The notes under the pieces are model-generated. The model made no database searches, was not told the origin of the DNA, and saw only the letters and a program-made list of their open reading frames with translations. From contig NZ_QPJV01000002.1 in NCBI RefSeq assembly GCF_003337315.1, positions 62,001-126,000 on the forward strand: a DNA stretch of 64,000 nt. Reading direction: 5' to 3'. This document shows, one piece after another, positions 19,062 to 27,368 of the stretch; positions within the stretch are counted from its first letter, which is position 1, and every line of letters starts with the position of its first letter. A program made the translations under genes and the position numbers. Origin of the DNA: Vagococcus fluvialis. Lineage in GTDB: Bacteria; Bacillota; Bacilli; Lactobacillales; Vagococcaceae.

Positions 19062-20165
19062 ATGTACGAGAAAAAGAAGAAACAGACGATTGTAACAATG
19101 AGTTTAATGATGGTAGGGCTTCTAATGTGTTTATTACCAAGTCAGGTAGTTCATGCAGATGATAAGTTAGAAAATGTAGTTGGTTTTACCTACAAAATTG
19201 ATTATCCAGACAATCAAATAGGTGGGGAAAATGGTTATTTTGATATAGAAGCCAAACCAAATACAGAGCAAACAGTTATGATAAATCTAAGTAATTCAAG
19301 TAAAAAGCCAATTACAGTTAATATTTCAGTTAATGGAACTAAAACTAACTCTAATGGAGTATTAGAATATGGTCCAGCTGATATTGAAAATGATGCTTCT
19401 TTAAAATTTCCTTTTGAAGAACAAGTATCAGCACCAGAGTCTGTAGAGATAAAAGGCGGAGAGGTTAAGCAGGTTCCTATAAAAGTAAAAATGCCTAATG
19501 AAGCTTTTGAGGGAATTATTTTAGGTGGTATTCAGATGAAACAGGCTGATAAAGAAGATGAAAAACCTCAGCAAGGAGCAACGGTTCGTAATACTTATAG
19601 TTACGTTGTTGCTATGAGATTACAAAATAATCAAACACCAATTGATCCTGAAATAAAAATTAATAAAGCAAGTGGTTCGCAATGTAATTACCGAAATTCA
19701 GTTGAAATTAACTTATCTAATATTACAGGTTCTCTTATAAAAGATACGTTATCAATTGAAAGTCAAATTACAAAAAAAGGGTCTCATGATGTTTTATATG
19801 AAAGAAAACAGACAGGAATGTCAATGGCACCTAATTCTCAAATGGACTTTTTTGTTTCAATGAATGGTGAACAAATGGTGCCAGGGAATTACCGTGCAAG
19901 AGTACTAGTAACTTCAGGAGATAAATCTTGGGAAGAAAATCTGGATTTTACTATTACTAAGGAAGATGCAGAAAAATATAATAAACGTGATGTTGGATTA
20001 GTTCAAAATCGTGGTATTGATTGGAAAATTATTCTGTTAATTGTTGCAGGTATTTTAGGTTTATTAATGGCAATTTTTGTCATTTCAAAAGTAATTAAAA
20101 ATAAACAAAAACAACAAAGACGAAAATCTAGAAAAAAATCATCATCAAAAAATAAAGATAAGTAG
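19062..20165 (+). CDS. DUF916 and DUF3324 domain protein (CscA-like WxL-interacting protein)
   Basis: A 367-residue membrane-anchored surface protein: signal peptide (about 1-33), DUF916 domain (about 38-160), DUF3324 domain (about 165-305), one membrane helix (about 322-345) and a very basic tail. In Enterococcus the two domains bind peptidoglycan and host ligands and partner with WxL proteins, so this is the probable assembly factor of the cluster. The ATG at 19062, after GGAGG, is chosen over 19005 because it starts the signal peptide directly (MYEKKKKQTIV). It lies 12 bases before the next gene and after a terminator, so it may have its own promoter. Confidence 0.93.
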   Translation: MYEKKKKQTIVTMSLMMVGLLMCLLPSQVVHADDKLENVVGFTYKIDYPDNQIGGENGYFDIEAKPNTEQTVMINLSNSSKKPITVNISVNGTKTNSNGVLEYGPADIENDASLKFPFEEQVSAPESVEIKGGEVKQVPIKVKMPNEAFEGIILGGIQMKQADKEDEKPQQGATVRNTYSYVVAMRLQNNQTPIDPEIKINKASGSQCNYRNSVEINLSNITGSLIKDTLSIESQITKKGSHDVLYERKQTGMSMAPNSQMDFFVSMNGEQMVPGNYRARVLVTSGDKSWEENLDFTITKEDAEKYNKRDVGLVQNRGIDWKIILLIVAGILGLLMAIFVISKVIKNKQKQQRRKSRKKSSSKNKDK

Positions 20166-20177
20166 AGGTAGAGTTTA

Positions 20178-20828
20178 ATGGACGTATTGCAATGGGTATT
20201 TATTATTGGGATAGCAATAACCATTATCTCATTTATATTAGTTCTTTATTATTTATTCCAAATTTTATATGTAGGAAAAAATATTAGAAAACAAAATAAT
20301 AATGGTAAACGAAAAAGAAAATCACTGTTAGCTAAATTAAAAGTTAAAAGAAAAAAACATATCCAAAAACTGCTAGTTTTTCTTATCTTAGGAATACTAG
20401 CAGGAGCTGGATCAGCATATGTGACTTATTATCAATCAACTAATTTATCAAAAGAAGATACGTCTAATTTAACAGATGGTTATTATTATTTACGTGATTT
20501 GAAAAATGAATTAGAAGATATGAAAGCTGGAAAAATGGATGCTGATAAAAGTAAACAAACCATTAATTATGTTGTAACTTCTCTAGCAGGATACAGTGTA
20601 AAAAAAGCAAGTACACTTAATACTGTGGAAGGACAAAGAGTTTTAAATCGGTATTATCAGTCAATGTCAGAATTAGGTATTAATATTAGTAAAAATTCAG
20701 GAAATTTAATTGAAGATCAAAAAGTATTAAATGATTCACTAACTGATATTGAAAAGGTTCAAACCTTTCAAAAAAAGGCAATGGATTTTTTTAAAGTGGA
20801 TGTATCCGTTTTAGAAAAACAAAAATAA
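20178..20828 (+). CDS. Membrane protein of the WxL cluster, unknown function
   Basis: A 216-residue protein with two hydrophobic segments (about 7-33 and 62-85) separated by a strongly basic stretch, and a soluble C-terminal part of about 125 residues, predicted helical and rich in Lys, Asp and Ser. I do not recognise a named domain. It lies 12 bases after the DUF916/DUF3324 gene, with a GAGGTAGAG ribosome site, and is surely in the same transcript. The context suggests a part in export or anchoring of the WxL complex, but nothing in the sequence shows it. Confidence 0.75.
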   Translation: MDVLQWVFIIGIAITIISFILVLYYLFQILYVGKNIRKQNNNGKRKRKSLLAKLKVKRKKHIQKLLVFLILGILAGAGSAYVTYYQSTNLSKEDTSNLTDGYYYLRDLKNELEDMKAGKMDADKSKQTINYVVTSLAGYSVKKASTLNTVEGQRVLNRYYQSMSELGINISKNSGNLIEDQKVLNDSLTDIEKVQTFQKKAMDFFKVDVSVLEKQK

Positions 20829-21225
20829 AGTATTTGATAATAAATTCAAATTTATAAAAATACAAGGTGTTTTTTCATTTTAAAAACACCTAGAAATAAA
20901 AAGTGTTCATTTAACATATTTTAAATGATTTGAAAAAAATGAGATAATAGTAAAAGGGATATATAGTAGCTGATTAGTGAAAAAATAAACAATAGAAAAG
21001 CTTTCAACAATAGGGTAAAGAAATAACGAGAGGGATTTAAAATTAATAATTTAATGAATTTTTTTTAATGAGTGTATGTTTATTCAAAAAACAATGTATA
21101 TTTTAAAAATAAAATTAACTTAGATGAGTTGCATTAAAGATTTTGTAAATAAATTATGAATATTGTTTATAAACTTCTTTATGATAACCGCAAGTTATTC
21201 TAAAATTGGAGGAGATTAAACAGTA
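20829..21225. other. Intergenic region before the Mga-type regulator
   Basis: About 400 A/T-rich bases. A 10-bp hairpin (AGGTGTTTTT at 20865-20874 with AAAAACACCT at 20881-20890) stands 37 bases after the membrane protein gene but lacks a clear T-run, so it is a weak terminator candidate. AGGAG lies before the regulator's ATG. No small ORF or RNA was recognised. Confidence 0.45.
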
Positions 21226-22662
21226 ATGATTCATTTTTTCTTAGAAAAGGTAGATATACGTAAATTGGAATTACTTCGATACTTAGAAAATTCTACATCT
21301 CATCAAGCGTTGAGAGAAGTTATTATTACAGATTTAGATATTACAGAATTTCTACTAAATAAAATGGTAGAAGAATTAAATTTAGATTTTGAAAAATATG
21401 ATTTAGATAATAATTTCAAATTAGAAGCTAGTAGTTTAGGTATTAAGTTACTAAAAAATAAAAAATGCCCCTCAAATCAATTGGAAATATGCCTCGTTAA
21501 AGATTCATTAACATTTTCGTTAATTGTTGCCCTTTTTTTTGAAGAATTCATCTCAATTAATCATTACGCTGAAAATAATTTCCTGAGTTACTCCACTGTT
21601 TATAACAAGTTATCAGATATTAGAACTTTTATTAGTAAGTTTGATTTTACGATTACTAAAAAAAATAAAATTAGAGGAAATGAAAGGAATATTCGTTTAT
21701 TTTTTTCTTATATTTTTTCCAAAGTATCCAATCAGAGTTTACTAGTTTATTCTAATGATACTAAAGACAAATCGCTGGACCTATTAAAAGCTATAGAAAT
21801 ACATCGTGAAAAGCCCTTTAAGGAATCTGAGAAAATAAAATTATCCCATTATTTAAATGTAATGTTTGTTAGATTTACTCAGCATAATTACATCAATAAT
21901 GATAATTTTTATGTTTATACTCAATTCCTAGAAGATAATCCTACAGTTCTTTTTTTATTAAATGAACAAGAAAAAATTAATTGTGCTATCCCTAAGAATA
22001 TGCAATTGAATGAGGTAGATGAGTTGTTAGGTTACGCCGTAGCTAAAGAATTTTTAACAATAGATAACTATTTAGATAATACAATAAACCAAAATTTCAA
22101 AATCTATAGTTATAATTTTATGAGTGAAGTCAAAAATGAATTTCCAGATTTAACTATGTTTATTGATAGTAATGCTCCTCGTATAGACTTAATACATTTT
22201 AATGTCTTAAATTTTGTCATACCTCTTGATACAGAGTTAAAGACCCTAGATACCAAAGCAGTGACAAATGGTTTTCAAGATTATATTGAATTTAGTAAAA
22301 ACTATTTAAATGAACAGAAAAATATCTCAGAAATTTGGGGAAATCATAGATATTTTTTTTATAAATATTTACTGATACTTATTAATGGTCAAATAACAAA
22401 ACATGTTGATATTCCAATCTACTTATATGTTGATTTTTCATTTGGGAAAAAATACACTAATTTGATTATGGATATCATCAAAAAATTTACAGGTTTTCAA
22501 ATTGTATTTCAAGATTATATAGATGAACAAACGGATCTTATTTTATCTGATATCTATTTTGAAAATTATTCAGATATTTATCAAATAACTTGGGAAACAT
22601 CTCCTAATGCAAAAGATTGGGAAGAATTTGTAATGGAATTGGAAAAATTGAGGAAAGTATAA
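21226..22662 (+). CDS. Mga-family transcriptional regulator
   Basis: A 478-residue protein with the layout of Mga/AtxA-type regulators: N-terminal winged-helix region, a central helix-turn-helix of Mga type (about 115-140, including NFLSYSTVYNKLSDIRTF), and a long C-terminal half that in the family holds PTS-regulatory-like and EIIB-like parts. Such proteins activate surface adhesin genes in streptococci and enterococci. Its place between the WxL cluster and an LPXTG adhesin makes those the likely targets. GGAGGAG precedes the ATG. Codon use is even more A/T-rich than its neighbours, as is common for accessory regulators. Confidence 0.85.
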   Translation: MIHFFLEKVDIRKLELLRYLENSTSHQALREVIITDLDITEFLLNKMVEELNLDFEKYDLDNNFKLEASSLGIKLLKNKKCPSNQLEICLVKDSLTFSLIVALFFEEFISINHYAENNFLSYSTVYNKLSDIRTFISKFDFTITKKNKIRGNERNIRLFFSYIFSKVSNQSLLVYSNDTKDKSLDLLKAIEIHREKPFKESEKIKLSHYLNVMFVRFTQHNYINNDNFYVYTQFLEDNPTVLFLLNEQEKINCAIPKNMQLNEVDELLGYAVAKEFLTIDNYLDNTINQNFKIYSYNFMSEVKNEFPDLTMFIDSNAPRIDLIHFNVLNFVIPLDTELKTLDTKAVTNGFQDYIEFSKNYLNEQKNISEIWGNHRYFFYKYLLILINGQITKHVDIPIYLYVDFSFGKKYTNLIMDIIKKFTGFQIVFQDYIDEQTDLILSDIYFENYSDIYQITWETSPNAKDWEEFVMELEKLRKV

Positions 22663-22701
22663 ATTAATATAAGAAGAAAGTTTAATTCTAGGAGGATTTA
22701 T

Positions 22702-23214
22702 ATGGAGAAAATTGGTTATGTTTTTTCATCATTAGATGATACATATATTAAAGAACAAATTGAAGCAATTAAACATTTTGGAGTTAAAAAGATTATTCTT
22801 GATGAAGAAGAATTTAATGGTCTAAGAAGAGGTGATGAATTAATTGTTTATGAATTGAAAAGTTTAGGTAAATCTATCACCCAATTAGCAACATTTTTTA
22901 ATTTCTTAGAGAAAAAGGAAATTAAGTTAACTGTTATTTCCAAAAATTTTGATTATCCAGATGTAAGTAACAAGCAATTCTTTAATTTAGTTGATGAACT
23001 AGCTGAAATGGAAAGTTTTATTATTAGTGAAAGAACAACGAAAGGGATTTTAAATGCAAGGCGCAGTGGAAGGGTTGGTGGACGTCCCAAAATTTCCGAA
23101 GAAACAATTGAAGAAATTAGATATCTGTATCATAATCAATCATACACTTTAAGAAAAATAGCTGAAGAGTGTAATGTATCTCTAGGAACTGCTTATAAAT
23201 ACATTCAAGAATAG
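22702..23214 (+). CDS. Serine-recombinase-like protein with degenerate catalytic site
   Basis: A 170-residue protein of resolvase/invertase build: catalytic-type domain (about 1-110), linker helix ERTTKGILNARRSGRVGGRP, and a C-terminal helix-turn-helix (about 135-168). The nucleophile serine can be aligned (S10), but the flanking arginine is F8, and the two catalytic arginines of the D-R-L-G-R motif are S54 and K57 (KSLGK). It is therefore unlikely to cut DNA and may act as a DNA-binding regulator. It is 39 bases after the Mga-type gene, with its own AGGAGG site and a shared terminator. Loss of activity is inferred from the residues. Confidence 0.82.
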   Translation: MEKIGYVFSSLDDTYIKEQIEAIKHFGVKKIILDEEEFNGLRRGDELIVYELKSLGKSITQLATFFNFLEKKEIKLTVISKNFDYPDVSNKQFFNLVDELAEMESFIISERTTKGILNARRSGRVGGRPKISEETIEEIRYLYHNQSYTLRKIAEECNVSLGTAYKYIQE

Positions 23215-23223
23215 AACAAGGGA

Positions 23224-23255
23224 AGAAATATCTGTAAAAGATATTTCTTTTTCTT
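23224..23255 (+). terminator. Terminator after the recombinase-like gene
   Basis: AGAAATATCT (23224-23233) pairs with AGATATTTCT (23239-23248), followed by TTTTCTT. Confidence 0.8.
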
Positions 23256-23390
23256 ACAAAAACAGATAAAAAGGCTTAATAAGTTCGTTTAATATGCTTT
23301 AATGAAAACAAATTGTAAAGTCGTATTGAATATAACGTATAGACCAATTGAGATGTGAAGGATGGTGACAAATTTAGGAGGTTATGGAAA

Positions 23391-25850
23391 TTGTTTAAAA
23401 AGAGATTTAGTAGTTTGGTTTCAGTTGTCATGTTGCTAATGGGAACGGTTATTTCACCGTTAACAGTCTTTTCAAGTGGCCTAACAGATGATGGTGTTTC
23501 ACAGAATTATCGAGATTATAATAGTATCATTTTTAATGATCACACTTTCTATACAGCAGATATTGAGGGATCAGCGGCAGTAGGTGGGAATATTATAGCC
23601 GAGGGTGGTTTTAGTTATGCTGCATCAGCTGGTGGTGCTCATGTGTTGATGGGACAACCAAGTTTACATCCAAATACACCTGGATTAGTATTAAATGGTG
23701 ATTTTAATTTTAAATCCCCAGCTTTGGTTATTTTAGCAGGTGGTGATTTTGTCTATACTAATAATTATACTGAATCAGTAAAATTAGATATCAGAGATGA
23801 TTCTCAAAAAAAATTATGGTCTCAAGAAAAAATGGATTCGTTATTTACAACATTTAAAAATGATATTAATAATGAAATTTCAAATTTAGAATCTTTTGTA
23901 ACGAGTCAAACTGAAGATAAATTACATTATGCTCAAAAACAATGGGAGTCAGAATTTAGTTTATACGTGTCAGAAAGAAATGAAAAAGTTTTATTTGCTG
24001 ACATGTCAAATCAAAATCATGATTTAAAAGAAATTAGAATCCCAAATATTGATGATTATGATCACGTTGTAATTTATTCAAATCAATCAGCTATTAGATT
24101 TGCTAATGGAAGTATTGCATTAGATGGAAAACCCATAGATACAGGAAAACCTCAAAATCAAGAATTATATGATTTAGCAGGGAAATTAACATGGGTTCTA
24201 CCAAATATGACGGACATTAAAATATCAGGATATGGTATGATCGGTGATATTTATGCTCCTAATGCAACTGTGGATACAAAAGGTGGATCAGTTAATGGTT
24301 CATTGTATGTAAATAATCTGATTTCTAATGGTGGATTTGAAGTCCATAATTTTAGCAGTAAACCAGTTATTCCTGAAAAACCCGAAGTAACAGAACCAAG
24401 TACGACAGAACCAAGTACAACAGAACCAAGTACGACAGAGCCAAGCATAACAGAACCAAGTACAACGGAACCAAGTACAACAGAGCCAAGTACAACGGAA
24501 CCAAGTACAACAGAGCCAAGTACAACGGAACCAAGTACGACAGAGCCAAGTACAACAGAGCCAAGTACAACGGAACCAAGTACGACAGAGCCAAGTACGA
24601 CAGAGCCAAGTACAACAGAACCAAGTGCAACGGAGCCAAGTACAACAGAACCAAGTACGACAGAACCAAGTACAACAGAACCAAGCACGACAGAACCAAC
24701 AGACCCAGTAGAACCAATCGAGCCTAGAATGGGTGAATTTAGAGCAACTAAAGTAGTTGATAAGAAAGAAGCTAAACTAGGTGGCATTTTAACTTATACA
24801 ATTACAGCAGAAAATATTGTTAAAGATAGTATTTTAACTAATGTTGTTATTAGTGATGATTTACCAGCTGGATTAAGTTTAGTTAAAGATAGTGTTGAAG
24901 TAGAAATTGATGGTAAACGCGTTGAGTTTGATAAAGATAAAATAGAAACAATTGGTAACAAAGCTAAAGTAACCTTTAAAGAATTAAAAGGTGGACAAAA
25001 AATAAGTATTTCTTTAAAAGCTAAAGTAACAGATAAAGCAGTAGAGAATATTGTTAACATTGCTTTAGTCGAGGGAGAGAATCCTGAAAAAACAGGTGAA
25101 CCTGTGGAACCAGCTAAACCAAAAGAAGAAGTACCTGTAAAACCAAAAGAACCAGAAGTACCAACAACTAAAGTTGGTAAACTAGAAGCTAATAAAGTAG
25201 CTGATAAAAAACAAGTTAAAGTAGGCGAAAAATTAACTTATACCATTGCAGCGAAAAACGTTGTCCCTGAAAGTAAACTTTCTAAAGTAATTATTACAGA
25301 TGAATTACCAGAGAGTTTAGATTTAGTAGAAGGAAGTTTACTAGTAAAAGTTAATGGTCAAGAGTTTAAAATTAATCAAGAAGATATCGAAATTAATGGT
25401 AACCATATTAAAGTAACTTTTAAAAATGTGATTGGAAATCAAGAAATCGAAATATCTTTCCAAGCTGCCGTAAATGAAAAAGCTAAAGATAGTGTTCTTA
25501 ATACAGCGTTAATAGAGGGTGAAGATGAAGTTCCAACACACCCTGTAGAACCTGTAACTCCTGAAGTTGAAGTACCAGTTGTTCCAGAAGAAAAAGAGGA
25601 GCCAGAAGTACCAACAAAACCAGAAGAAAAAGAAAAAACACCTAAAACTCCTGGGAAACCAAATGAAAGGAATCCAAAAGAACCACAAAATCCACAAGGT
25701 AAACCGGCTACAAAAAACAATCAGTTTTTACCTAAAACTGGTGAGTACTTGAACTCAAATACCTCAATTATTCAAGGGTTAACATTTATTTTAGGAGCAA
25801 TGTATTTATTAGTTATGCGCCGAAAAATGAAAAGCAATGAATTAGAATAA
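23391..25850 (+). CDS. LPXTG-anchored adhesin with choice-of-anchor-A domain and EPSTT stalk
   Basis: An 819-residue surface protein. In order: signal peptide (about 1-28), choice-of-anchor-A / collagen-binding-like domain (about 35-320), a stalk of 20 EPS(T/I/A)T repeats (about 335-434), two DUF11-like isopeptide-forming repeats (about 445-560 and 595-705), a proline/glutamate-rich region, LPKTG, a membrane helix and the tail RRKMK. The start is taken as TTG at 23391: AGGAGG lies 9 bases before it and gives MFKKRFSSLVSVV; the GTG at 23355 has no ribosome site. It follows two regulator genes and is the probable target of one. The ligand is unknown. Confidence 0.88.
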   Translation: MFKKRFSSLVSVVMLLMGTVISPLTVFSSGLTDDGVSQNYRDYNSIIFNDHTFYTADIEGSAAVGGNIIAEGGFSYAASAGGAHVLMGQPSLHPNTPGLVLNGDFNFKSPALVILAGGDFVYTNNYTESVKLDIRDDSQKKLWSQEKMDSLFTTFKNDINNEISNLESFVTSQTEDKLHYAQKQWESEFSLYVSERNEKVLFADMSNQNHDLKEIRIPNIDDYDHVVIYSNQSAIRFANGSIALDGKPIDTGKPQNQELYDLAGKLTWVLPNMTDIKISGYGMIGDIYAPNATVDTKGGSVNGSLYVNNLISNGGFEVHNFSSKPVIPEKPEVTEPSTTEPSTTEPSTTEPSITEPSTTEPSTTEPSTTEPSTTEPSTTEPSTTEPSTTEPSTTEPSTTEPSTTEPSTTEPSATEPSTTEPSTTEPSTTEPSTTEPTDPVEPIEPRMGEFRATKVVDKKEAKLGGILTYTITAENIVKDSILTNVVISDDLPAGLSLVKDSVEVEIDGKRVEFDKDKIETIGNKAKVTFKELKGGQKISISLKAKVTDKAVENIVNIALVEGENPEKTGEPVEPAKPKEEVPVKPKEPEVPTTKVGKLEANKVADKKQVKVGEKLTYTIAAKNVVPESKLSKVIITDELPESLDLVEGSLLVKVNGQEFKINQEDIEINGNHIKVTFKNVIGNQEIEISFQAAVNEKAKDSVLNTALIEGEDEVPTHPVEPVTPEVEVPVVPEEKEEPEVPTKPEEKEKTPKTPGKPNERNPKEPQNPQGKPATKNNQFLPKTGEYLNSNTSIIQGLTFILGAMYLLVMRRKMKSNELE
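24393..24692 (+). repeat. 20 tandem 15-bp units encoding EPSTT
   Basis: Exactly 20 in-frame copies of a 15-base unit (GAACCAAGTACAACA and near variants), each giving E-P-S-T-T with one I and one A variant. Differences between units are mostly third-codon ACA/ACG and GAA/GAG changes, so the array was made by repeated duplication of slightly different units. It forms an extended, probably glycosylatable stalk. The copy number may vary between strains. Confidence 0.95.
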
Positions 25851-25854
25851 AACA

Positions 25855-25890
25855 AAAGGAGCTATGACTTAGTTTGGTCATAGCTCCTTT
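25855..25890. terminator. Bidirectional terminator between the adhesin and the amidohydrolase
   Basis: A 14-bp perfect stem: AAAGGAGCTATGAC (25855-25868) with GTCATAGCTCCTTT (25877-25890). It is placed between convergent genes. Confidence 0.88.
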
Positions 25891-25897
25891 ATTTTTA

Positions 25898-27340
25898 TTA
25901 TAATCCTAAACTATTTGGTTTTACATCAGCAGGAATTGGATTGATGTATGGTGTTTGATCTGTTATAGCTTTTAATTCAGCTTTAGCTTCAGCTAAAATC
26001 TCTGGGTTTTCAATAGCTTTCATAGCTGTTGCAGCCATTACTTTAGCAGCTTGCAACATTCCTTTTTTAGCAATTGGAGTTTTTCCATTTGCTACCCATT
26101 GCCATGAATGTAGTGCAGTATTCATAACTTCTGTTGCCATAACACATTGTGCAGTTGGAACTACCCAACTAACATCACCAACATCAGTAGATCCTGGCAT
26201 AACAATGTTTGTTAAAGCTTCGTTGAATGGGTAAATGTAATCAGCAAGTACTTTACCTTGGTTAGCACCTAAAACTTGTTTTTCAACAGCAGTTACAGGA
26301 GGAACCATCATGAATTTTTTCTCATCTTCTGATAATGAAGCGTACATTTCTTTAGCAAAAGCAATATCTTCATCATTAAAGTTAGGAGCGCCAACTTCAA
26401 ACATTGTATCTGACATTAATTTAGATAACACTTTATTTGGCATATAGTTAGAACATGCTTTATCAAAGTGAACTTCTACTTCAGTACCAGTCATAAGAGC
26501 AGCACCTTTAGCACAGTTTACTAAACGATCATAAATATCTTTCACTTGGAAAGCTTTTGGTGCTCTAATTAGGTATAAAGATTTAGCATGAGCTTGAACA
26601 ACAGATGGTTGCATACCACCACCATCAAGAATTGCATAGTGATAACGAGCTTCTGGAGTAACATGCTCACGTAAGTAGTTAGCTCCAATATTCATAATTT
26701 CCATAGCATCTAATGCGCTACGTCCCATATGAGGAGAGTTAGCAGCATGAGAAGAAACACCTTTGAATTCAAATACTGCTTGGATGTTTGCTAATGTTGG
26801 AGAACCAATAATTGCGTTATCAGTTCCTGGGTGCCAACATAAAGCCATATCTAAATCATCAAAGGCACCGGCACGAGCCATATAAGTTTTACCTGATCCA
26901 CCTTCTTCAGCTGGACAGCCGTAATATCTAATTTGTGCTTCAATATTATTTTCTTTTAAGTAATCTCTAGTTGCAATAGCCGCTGCAAGTGAGGCAGTAC
27001 CTAATAAGTTATGTCCGCAACCATGTCCATTTGTTGTACCTAAACTTGGGTCAGTTTCTTTAGTTGTTGCACCAGCTTTTTGGTTTAATTCAGGAAGAGC
27101 ATCATACTCACCTAAGAAACCGATGATTGGGCCTTTATCTCCATAAGTACCGATGAATGCTGTATCAATCTCACCAATATTAGTTTCTACGTTAAAACCT
27201 TCTTTTTCTAAGAAAGCGATAATTGTTTTTGCTGACTCTTGTTCATGGAATTTTACTTCTGCAATATCCCAAATACGGTCACTTAGTTCAAAGTATTCAT
27301 TTTGTTTGCCTTCAATTAATTTGTCAATATTTTTAATCAT
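25898..27340 (-). CDS. M20 family amidohydrolase, AbgB-like
   Basis: A 480-residue zinc-dependent peptidase/amidohydrolase of the M20 family, closest in build to p-aminobenzoyl-glutamate hydrolase subunit B. The metal motif GHGCGHN and the catalytic acidic CPAEEGGSG are seen, with a dimerisation domain in the middle. AGGAGG precedes the ATG at 27340. It follows the Dcu-like carrier by 28 bases on the same strand, so carrier and enzyme form an operon: the carrier probably brings in an N-acyl or dicarboxylate substrate that this enzyme hydrolyses. The true substrate is not shown by the sequence. Confidence 0.88.
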   Translation of the reverse strand: MIKNIDKLIEGKQNEYFELSDRIWDIAEVKFHEQESAKTIIAFLEKEGFNVETNIGEIDTAFIGTYGDKGPIIGFLGEYDALPELNQKAGATTKETDPSLGTTNGHGCGHNLLGTASLAAAIATRDYLKENNIEAQIRYYGCPAEEGGSGKTYMARAGAFDDLDMALCWHPGTDNAIIGSPTLANIQAVFEFKGVSSHAANSPHMGRSALDAMEIMNIGANYLREHVTPEARYHYAILDGGGMQPSVVQAHAKSLYLIRAPKAFQVKDIYDRLVNCAKGAALMTGTEVEVHFDKACSNYMPNKVLSKLMSDTMFEVGAPNFNDEDIAFAKEMYASLSEDEKKFMMVPPVTAVEKQVLGANQGKVLADYIYPFNEALTNIVMPGSTDVGDVSWVVPTAQCVMATEVMNTALHSWQWVANGKTPIAKKGMLQAAKVMAATAMKAIENPEILAEAKAELKAITDQTPYINPIPADVKPNSLGL

Positions 27341-27368
27341 TATAGATAGCCTCCTGAATAGTTGTGTA

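Noticed and set aside
22702-23390. Invertible DNA switch controlled by the recombinase-like protein
   Set aside because: No inverted repeat pair flanks the adhesin promoter, and the catalytic arginines are missing.
24251-24787. Long minus-strand ORFs rich in V-L-G-S or L-V-L across the EPSTT region
   Set aside because: They are mirror images of the 15-bp repeat, which lacks stops in all frames; there is no ribosome site or promoter.
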